23,138 nt of DNA from CAYJRR01 sp964372275 [NCBI: uncultured bacterium] (GTDB taxonomy: Bacteria; CAYJRR01), in assembly GCA_964372275.1 (NCBI GenBank), contig CAYJRR010000074.1, positions 1 to 23,138 of the forward strand, given 5' to 3'. Numbering within the stretch: position 1 is the stretch's first letter; each line of letters starts with the position of its first letter. The position numbers were made by a program, and so were the translations under genes. The notes under the pieces are model-generated. The model was not told where the DNA came from, did no database searches, and saw nothing but the letters and a program-made list of their open reading frames with translations. Below, in pieces: positions 14,627 to 20,180 of the stretch.

Positions 14627-15631
14627 CTAATTGAACTCGGCGATCGCGTCCCAGCGCGATTCGATCGTCGCCAGGATCGGCGGCCCGCCGGAGACGCTGA
14701 AGGTCCACCAGCGGTACTTGATCACCGAGATCTTCCCGTCCCACGCGCTGTCGGGGCTGTCGGCGAACCAGCCCATCCACTCCGCGGGGACCGTCCCCTG
14801 GCCGTCGTCGGCGAAGCGGCAGAGCAGGATCCGCCCCGGGGCGAACGGCGCCTGGATCTCCTCCTCCTGGGTGATCCAGACGAAGACCGGCCGACCGTCG
14901 GGGACCGACGTCCAACTCAAGGAGAGCGGCTGGTCGTTGTCGAGGAGGACCGGAAGCGGATTCCAGAGGTCCGGGGAGGTGACGGTGATGTCACCGGGAC
15001 CCTCGAGGCTGACCGAAAAGGCGCCGACGTCGGCGCCGCCCGGCGCGGAAAGGGTGTAGGTCGCGTTCGGCTGGTAGGCGTTGGCCCCGGTGGAGCCCAT
15101 GTAGAAGAGGGCGCCGAAGAAGTCGAGCTTCCCGAGCGAAAGGGTCCCCCCGTTTCCGGCGAAGGCGATCGCATCGCCGGCGTCCTTCCCTTGCATCGAC
15201 ATCTGCGAATTGTCGGGGGAGACGTTTATGCAACTGTCGAGCGCGACGTCGTCGTAGTAGTGGAAGAGCCCCTGCATCGCGGCCCCCGCCGTCGACAGAG
15301 GCTGCGGCAGGAACCACGCCGCCCCTTCGAGGTCGTCGGTGCCGGTGTTGCTGCGGAGGCGCTGGATCCCGATCGTTCCGCCGATCGTTGAGGGGATCGT
15401 CGTCTCCTGCGCCGGCCCGTTTCCGCCGCCGCCACCGCCACCTCCACCCGTCCCGCCGTCGTCGTCGTTATCGCCGGACGTGCCGTCGTCGTCATCGTCG
15501 CCGCCCGTGGTGCCGTCGTCGTCATCGCCCCCCGGAGGGGTGGTCGCCTGCCCGGTGGTGATGCCGCCGCCGCATCCGGCGGTGAGCGAGAGAAGGATCG
15601 ACATCGACAGCAAGGCCGCTCGAACGCGCAT
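14627..15631 (-). CDS. Lipoprotein with Asp/Gly-rich repeat linker
   Basis: This 334-aa protein has a signal peptide with lipobox TAGC (Cys20). After Cys20 comes a linker of about 50 residues made of near-tandem GGDDDDGTT units and then a Gly run. A compact domain (about 75-334) follows, with LEGAAWFLP, DDVALDSCINVSPDN and strands to the end (IESRWDAIAEFN). The domain is probably a beta-sandwich; no family is recognised. Start ATG 15631 is chosen because GGAGGT sits 6 nt upstream and the signal peptide begins there. A longer open frame upstream has no signal. Acidic linkers of this kind are known in lipoproteins of Myxococcota and may bind calcium, which is inference. It lies between two other minus-strand genes, with its own 202-bp upstream gap. 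Confidence 0.8.
   Translation of the reverse strand: MRVRAALLSMSILLSLTAGCGGGITTGQATTPPGGDDDDGTTGGDDDDDGTSGDNDDDGGTGGGGGGGGGNGPAQETTIPSTIGGTIGIQRLRSNTGTDDLEGAAWFLPQPLSTAGAAMQGLFHYYDDVALDSCINVSPDNSQMSMQGKDAGDAIAFAGNGGTLSLGKLDFFGALFYMGSTGANAYQPNATYTLSAPGGADVGAFSVSLEGPGDITVTSPDLWNPLPVLLDNDQPLSLSWTSVPDGRPVFVWITQEEEIQAPFAPGRILLCRFADDGQGTVPAEWMGWFADSPDSAWDGKISVIKYRWWTFSVSGGPPILATIESRWDAIAEFN
15418..15536 (-). repeat. Coding tandem repeat for the Asp/Gly linker
   Basis: About three imperfect units of roughly 30 nt (plus-strand GTGCCGTCGTCGTCATCG pattern), followed by a GCC/ACC run. They encode GGDDDDGTT, GGDDDDDGTS, GDNDDDGGT and then poly-Gly. Copy-number variation between strains would be in frame. 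Confidence 0.7.
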
Positions 15632-15833
15632 GGCACCTCCGCGCGAAGACGGCCCCGACCGCCTTCGACGTCGGTGCGGGCAAAGGCAACCCCCATACCA
15701 TCGGACGAAATCGACGAACCCCTTCGTTGCCAGATGCTTACCGCTGACTGAAGAATCAAATTGAATCGCCATTCGTGCGGGCGCGGCGATCCCCGTCACC
15801 GGCGGTATCGCGTGTGCCAGGGCGGACGCAGGT
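15632..15833. other. Intergenic region upstream of the lipoprotein gene
   Basis: This 202-bp gap is the longest in the window, with a less GC-rich core (about 15690-15780). It contains the perfect palindrome ACGAA-CCCC-TTCGT (15715-15728) and must hold the promoter of the gene at 15631. No hexamer pair is convincing. No gene is seen, and no U-tract terminator follows the M48 gene. Confidence 0.6.
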
Positions 15834-17915
15834 CTAAAAACCGCGTCCGAGGAAGCTGCCGACGGCGATCACCGCGCCGGCGACGATGCACGCCCCCGCG
15901 AAGAAGAGCTTCATCGGGTAGATCCAGCTCCGCCGCACCTCGCCGCCGACTCGCAACTCGCGCAGCTCGAAGTAGGGGGCCGGCCCGCGGCGATACCAAC
16001 CGAGCGCCTCCACCTCGCGTCCGATCAGCCCCGGGACGCGGGTCAAGGCGAACCACCAGTGCAGCACCGCGAACGGCGCGCGATAGTCGAGGAACAGGAT
16101 CCCGGTCTTGTCCTGGAGCACGACGTCTTCGGAGAAGAGGTATCCGGGCTGTCCACGTCCGATCACCTTCCCGCGCAGGCGCGCCGGGATCCCCCGCACG
16201 GGAGAGACCTTCACCCGTTTGAGCAGCGACGCCACCGAGGCCGCCGGGTAGCCGTTCTGCTCGGCGTCGAGGTGATAGGTGAAGAGCGTGCTGCCGAGCA
16301 GACCCAAGCCGAATCCGAGCAGCGCGCTCCCGGGCACGGCGGCCGGCGACAGGAGGGCGAGCGCCGCGAGCGCCATCCCGCCCGCGAGCACGAGCGGAAG
16401 CACCTTGATGAAGAGGTCGACCGCGAACTCGTCCCAGAACGACTCCGGCTGCTTGCGGTCGAAGACCACCAGCGGGATCTGGCCCTGCTTCAGCGACAGG
16501 GCGGCGAGCGCCTGCATCCGGCGCGCGGGAAGGGGATGGGTCGAGTGGAGCTCGAACCACCGGGCCCACGGGTTCCACAGGTCCCACTGCATCGCCGCCA
16601 CCAGGTTCTCGCGGCTGAACGCTCCACCGGCGTAGGACGCGGCCGCCAGGTGGCGGGCCGCGCCCGGATCGAAGATTCCGAACGCCCGCGCCCCCGAGAG
16701 GAGGCCCCCTGTCGACTCCGCCGACTCGCCGGCCGCCTTCGCCGGACGCGTCTCGACCAGGCCGTAGGCGATCTTCACCAGGGCGGACGAGAGCGCGTTG
16801 GCGTCGTTCGTCGCCTCGGCGGCGAAGCGGTCGGCGTGGTACTCGCGCGTGCGCGAGAGGAGCAGCACCAGGTATTCGGAGACGACGTAGATGAGGTACG
16901 CAACGATCGCCGGGAGGACGAGCTGACCGCGATTCTTGCCACGCCCGCGCGACGCCCGGAGGAGCGCGCGGTAGAGGCCGTAGCAGAGGATCGGGATCGC
17001 CCCCGCGAGCGTCATCACCACCGCGTCCCAGTGGACGACGTGGCCGAGCTCGTGCGCCACCACCGCGCGCAGCTCCCGCTCGTCGAGCAGGTCGATCGTT
17101 CCGCGGGTCAGCACCACGCGCGCGTTTCCGGGGTGGTGTCCGTAGGTGAAGGCGTTGGGGGCGCCGTCGTCGATCAGCCCGAAACGCGGGATCTTGATCC
17201 GGTGTCGCGTGGCCGTCTCCTCCAGGAACGGGCGCAGATGGCGCGGCAGCTCCTGGATCCCCACCCATCGCATCCCGTTCATCCAGCGCAGCGACAGGTC
17301 GAGCAGGAACGGCCCGATCAGGTACTGGAGGAACAGGAAGCCGAGGGTGAGCGCCACCGCCGCCGAGGGGGCGAGACCGGCCTGTTCGGCGGCGACGACG
17401 AAGGCGAGCCCCACCAGGAAGGCAAGCCCGCCGAACACGGTGACGCTGCGCAGGAACAGATTGGGAATCGACGGGACCGAGGCCAGGAGCGCCGCCTCTT
17501 CGACCGGCGCCGCCTCGTCGGGCGCGCCGCCGTCACCGCCGGCGAACCGGCCGGTGGGTCGCGACCGCTGGCCGCTGCCGGGATCGAGTGAGACGAGGCT
17601 GCGATCGCGAAGGCGGGAGAGCTCCTTGGCATCGAACCAGATCCCCTCGCACGCATCGCATCGGTCGAGACGGTAGGTCGGATCGAAGAGCCCCCCTTCG
17701 GACATCGATCCGCCGCAGCGCGGACAGATCGCCGTCGATCGCTTCGGATCGAGCAGGGGCCCGGCGAGAGCGGCGGTGACCTCGTTCGGCGAGGCCGAAA
17801 AGAAGCCGGCCTCCCCCTTGTCGAGCCAGGTCCCCTTGCACGACGTGCAGAAGTCGACGAGCACTCCTTGGGAGAGGATCTCGTGCAGCGGCTTCTTGCA
17901 GCGCGGGCAGTTCAC
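15834..17915 (-). CDS. Membrane M48 metalloprotease with N-terminal double zf-TFIIB ribbon
   Basis: This 693-aa protein carries two zf-TFIIB zinc ribbons at the N-terminus: C3-x2-C6...C23-x2-C26 with KGTWLDKGE, and C64-x2-C67...C86-x2-C89 with EGIWFD. A linker leads to two membrane segments (about 155-210), then the M48 catalytic domain with HELGHVVHWD (His288, Glu289, His292) and the third ligand Glu358 in EYHADRFA. More membrane segments follow, and then a soluble beta-rich domain (GKVIGRGQPGYLFSEDVV, DKTGILFLDYR). A last hydrophobic segment closes the protein. HtpX/M48 enzymes degrade or process membrane proteins; the ribbons would sit in the cytoplasm and may sense zinc or bind partners (inference). 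Start GTG 17915 lies 7 nt after the MFS stop and keeps the first CxxC; the Shine-Dalgarno is weak. HtpX itself is about 290 aa, so this is a much larger architecture. Confidence 0.9.
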   Translation of the reverse strand: MNCPRCKKPLHEILSQGVLVDFCTSCKGTWLDKGEAGFFSASPNEVTAALAGPLLDPKRSTAICPRCGGSMSEGGLFDPTYRLDRCDACEGIWFDAKELSRLRDRSLVSLDPGSGQRSRPTGRFAGGDGGAPDEAAPVEEAALLASVPSIPNLFLRSVTVFGGLAFLVGLAFVVAAEQAGLAPSAAVALTLGFLFLQYLIGPFLLDLSLRWMNGMRWVGIQELPRHLRPFLEETATRHRIKIPRFGLIDDGAPNAFTYGHHPGNARVVLTRGTIDLLDERELRAVVAHELGHVVHWDAVVMTLAGAIPILCYGLYRALLRASRGRGKNRGQLVLPAIVAYLIYVVSEYLVLLLSRTREYHADRFAAEATNDANALSSALVKIAYGLVETRPAKAAGESAESTGGLLSGARAFGIFDPGAARHLAAASYAGGAFSRENLVAAMQWDLWNPWARWFELHSTHPLPARRMQALAALSLKQGQIPLVVFDRKQPESFWDEFAVDLFIKVLPLVLAGGMALAALALLSPAAVPGSALLGFGLGLLGSTLFTYHLDAEQNGYPAASVASLLKRVKVSPVRGIPARLRGKVIGRGQPGYLFSEDVVLQDKTGILFLDYRAPFAVLHWWFALTRVPGLIGREVEALGWYRRGPAPYFELRELRVGGEVRRSWIYPMKLFFAGACIVAGAVIAVGSFLGRGF

Positions 17916-17922
17916 GTCGCCA

Positions 17923-19143
17923 TCATACGACGGTTGCGGCCGGTGCCCGCGGGGCGGGAGGGATCGCCAGCGCGACCAGCGCCGGAACGACCGAGAAGCC
18001 GGCGGCGGCCAGGAAGAGGGACGGTCCTCGGTCGAGCGCGTAGAGCGGACCGGCCGCCAGGTTCCCGAGGAAGGTCCCCAGCCCCATGGCGACGCTTCCG
18101 ATCAGCGCCTGGGCGGTGGCGCGCAGCTCCGGCGGCGTTCGCCGTACGATCGCGTCGACGAGCGAGACGTAGAAGGCGCCGTAGCTCATCCCGTGGAGCG
18201 CCTGCGCGGCGACGATCCACGCCGGTCCGCCGTACGCCGTGAGGCTCCAGCGGATCGTTCCGAGCGCCGCCGAGGCCGCCATCACGTGGCGCGGGGCGAT
18301 CCGCGCCAGCCAGCGGGGGGCGGTCGCCATCACCACGATCTCGGTGGCGACCGCGATCGCGATCGAGAGTCCGATCGTCAGCGGACCGCCGCCGCGATGC
18401 TCGACGTGGGCGCCGAAGAAGTTGTGGTAGGGGCTCAAGGTGATCCACTGCAGGCAGCCGGTGGCGAGCACGAGCGCGACGCCGGGGGACCGGAAGAGCC
18501 GTGCGGCGTCGGAGCACCGCGGAGGCGCGGGGGCCGCGGAACGCCCTCCGACCGGGGCGAGGAAGGCAAACGGCGCGGCGGCCACGGCGAGCCACGCGAC
18601 CATCACGATCGCCGCATGCGACGAACGGGCGGGATCGCTGCCCGCCATGGCGAGCCCGAACAGGAGGGAGGTCGAGGCGAAGCCGATCGAGCCGAACAGG
18701 CGGCTTCGGCCGAACGCCGAGGGCCCCCCGAGCGCCGAGCGCGCCGGCTCGCGCTCGAGAAGCGAGACGGTCGACGCGTCGGCGAGGCCGGCGATCGGAC
18801 CGTGGGTCAACGCCAGCAGCACGAACGCCACCGCGAGCCATCCGGTCGAGGGCGGGAGGAAGAACAGCGCCGGAACGGCGGCGCCGAGGGTGGCGACGAC
18901 GCGCAGCACCCGCCCGATCCCGACCCGGTCGGCCGCCACGCCGACGAACGGCTGCCAGACGAGGTAGACCAGGTTCCGACCGGCGAGCAAGAGCCCGATC
19001 GTTCCGCCCCCGACGCCGCGAGACTCCAGGAACGGCGTGAGGTACGGGACGCCCAGGCCCCCGCCGGCGAAGTGGAGGAAGTAGAGGGCGCGCAGTCCGA
19101 TGAGGGCGCGGCGCGCGGCGGGGATCGGAGGGCCGTCGGCCAT
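17923..19143 (-). CDS. MFS transporter, MFS_1-like/LacY-type
   Basis: This 406-aa inner-membrane protein has 12 predicted hydrophobic segments. The opening FLHFAGGGLGVPYLTPFLESRGV and the following TIGLLLAGRNLVYLVWQPFVGVAADRVG are typical of the MFS_1-like group (HcaT, NHS and LacY relatives), with the loop 2-3 motif as GVAADRVG. The second half has HGMSYGAFYVSLVDAIVRRTPPELRATAQ, also characteristic. The substrate cannot be read from sequence; sugars, nucleosides or aromatic acids are carried by relatives. ATG 19143 is preferred, with AAGG 7 nt upstream; GTG 19164 is an alternative that adds seven residues. It lies 46 nt after the PEGA gene and 7 nt before the M48 gene, so the three may be co-transcribed. 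Confidence 0.88.
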   Translation of the reverse strand: MADGPPIPAARRALIGLRALYFLHFAGGGLGVPYLTPFLESRGVGGGTIGLLLAGRNLVYLVWQPFVGVAADRVGIGRVLRVVATLGAAVPALFFLPPSTGWLAVAFVLLALTHGPIAGLADASTVSLLEREPARSALGGPSAFGRSRLFGSIGFASTSLLFGLAMAGSDPARSSHAAIVMVAWLAVAAAPFAFLAPVGGRSAAPAPPRCSDAARLFRSPGVALVLATGCLQWITLSPYHNFFGAHVEHRGGGPLTIGLSIAIAVATEIVVMATAPRWLARIAPRHVMAASAALGTIRWSLTAYGGPAWIVAAQALHGMSYGAFYVSLVDAIVRRTPPELRATAQALIGSVAMGLGTFLGNLAAGPLYALDRGPSLFLAAAGFSVVPALVALAIPPAPRAPAATVV

Positions 19144-19189
19144 GGAACTGCCTTGACGTCGCACGCCGGGGCGGCGGCGATCTCGGGGC

Positions 19190-20068
19190 TCACCACTCGA
19201 AGGTGGTGTTCGTGGGGGTCTCCTTGACCACGGTTTCGGGTTCGCGCGAGGTCGCGACGACCGTCCCCACCACGACCGTCGCGGCGACGGCGCCGACCGC
19301 CCCCCAGAACAGCGGCCGGCGGTAGATCGGGCGCGGCGGCGCGCGTTCGGGCGGCGCCGCCGGGTTCCGGCGCGCGAGAGGCTTCAGGCGGACCGGAATC
19401 CGGTGCCGGCCGCCGGGCTGCACCTCGACCACCTGCAGGAACTCCACGAACCCCGGCTTCCGCACCATCAGGCTGTGCTTCCCTTCGGCGACCTTCAGCG
19501 GTTCGCGCAACGGCGTCGTCCCCACCCGCGAGCCGTCGAGGAGGATCTCCGCCCCCGCGATCTCGCAGCTCACCAGCACCGCGCCGCCGGTCTCGAACAG
19601 CAAGCGGGCGGCGTTCCGCATCGCGCGCACCGCTTCGGTCTCGCTCCCGGTCACGGTGGTGCTGAACGGCCCGCGCACCGTCGCGCGCCTCCCGACGTCG
19701 ACCATTCGGACCACCAGCCGGTGCTCGTCGCCGATCTTGGAGACGCCTCCGAGCACCAGGAACGAGAGCCCGATCTTCCGTCCCACGTCGGCCAGGCACC
19801 CGTCGTCCTCGCACCGGTCGCGCGCGTCGGCGGTGGCCACGCCCAGCTTCAGGTCCGCCTCGCGGAGGTCGACGGCGATGCCGTACCCCTGTCCGGCGAT
19901 CTCGGCGGACAGCACGTTCCGCAGCATCGTCGCCATCGGACCGCCTTCCCCGAGGGTGGTGAACGGGAGCACCAGCACCCGCGGGGGGGACGGAGCCGGC
20001 GGCGCCTGCGCCGATGCGCGGCCGGCGAGGAGCCCCATCGTCGCGAGGAGGGCGATCGGCCGGATCAT
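19190..20068 (-). CDS. Exported PEGA-domain protein with C-terminal membrane anchor
   Basis: This 292-aa protein has a signal peptide cleaved near ASA-QAP (residue 20). Residues about 25-150 form a TolB/FlgO-like alpha/beta domain (VLVLPFTTLGEGG, RDRCEDDGCLADVGRKIGLSFLVLGGVSKIG), with the Cys pair usual in these proteins. A PEGA domain follows (about 155-225: ILLDGSRVGTTPL, EGKHSLMVRKPGF). A basic linker and a hydrophobic segment (FWGAVGAVAATVVVGTVV) come before a short tail ending TTFEW. This layout is common in Myxococcota-type periplasmic proteins anchored to the inner membrane by the C-terminal segment. The function is unknown; a cell-envelope or signalling scaffold role is inferred. Start ATG 20068 begins the signal peptide. 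The gene is divergent from putA, with a 112-bp gap. Confidence 0.85.
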   Translation of the reverse strand: MIRPIALLATMGLLAGRASAQAPPAPSPPRVLVLPFTTLGEGGPMATMLRNVLSAEIAGQGYGIAVDLREADLKLGVATADARDRCEDDGCLADVGRKIGLSFLVLGGVSKIGDEHRLVVRMVDVGRRATVRGPFSTTVTGSETEAVRAMRNAARLLFETGGAVLVSCEIAGAEILLDGSRVGTTPLREPLKVAEGKHSLMVRKPGFVEFLQVVEVQPGGRHRIPVRLKPLARRNPAAPPERAPPRPIYRRPLFWGAVGAVAATVVVGTVVATSREPETVVKETPTNTTFEW

Positions 20069-20080
20069 CGATTCCCGAAG

Positions 20081-20114
20081 GCGAGCGTACGACCGGCGCC
20101 GGCCCCTTGTCACG
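20081..20114 (-). promoter_or_regulatory. Possible promoter for the PEGA gene at 20068
   Basis: Minus-strand TGACAA is followed after 17 nt (including CCGGCGCCGG) by TACGCT, about 15 nt before ATG 20068. Both hexamers are weak matches. Coordinates are approximate. Confidence 0.3.
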
Positions 20115-20141
20115 CCGAGGATTCGAGCGGACGCGCATCGC

Positions 20142-20170
20142 TTGGCGTTTTTGCCGGACCGGAGTACACC
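20142..20170 (+). promoter_or_regulatory. Candidate putA promoter
   Basis: TTGGCG (20142-20147), a 17-nt spacer containing a T5 run, then TACACC (20165-20170), 10 nt before ATG 20181. The -10 is weak, but the spacing is ideal. There is no clear Shine-Dalgarno, so the leader would be very short. Confidence 0.4.
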
Positions 20171-20180
20171 CTCCCGCGCC

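Noticed and set aside
15418-15536. CRISPR-like or regulatory repeat
   Set aside because: It is a coding low-complexity repeat in frame with the lipoprotein, without spacers.
15632-15799. Upstream extension of the lipoprotein gene
   Set aside because: The extra residues have no signal character, while ATG 15631 has GGAGGT and begins a proper signal peptide.
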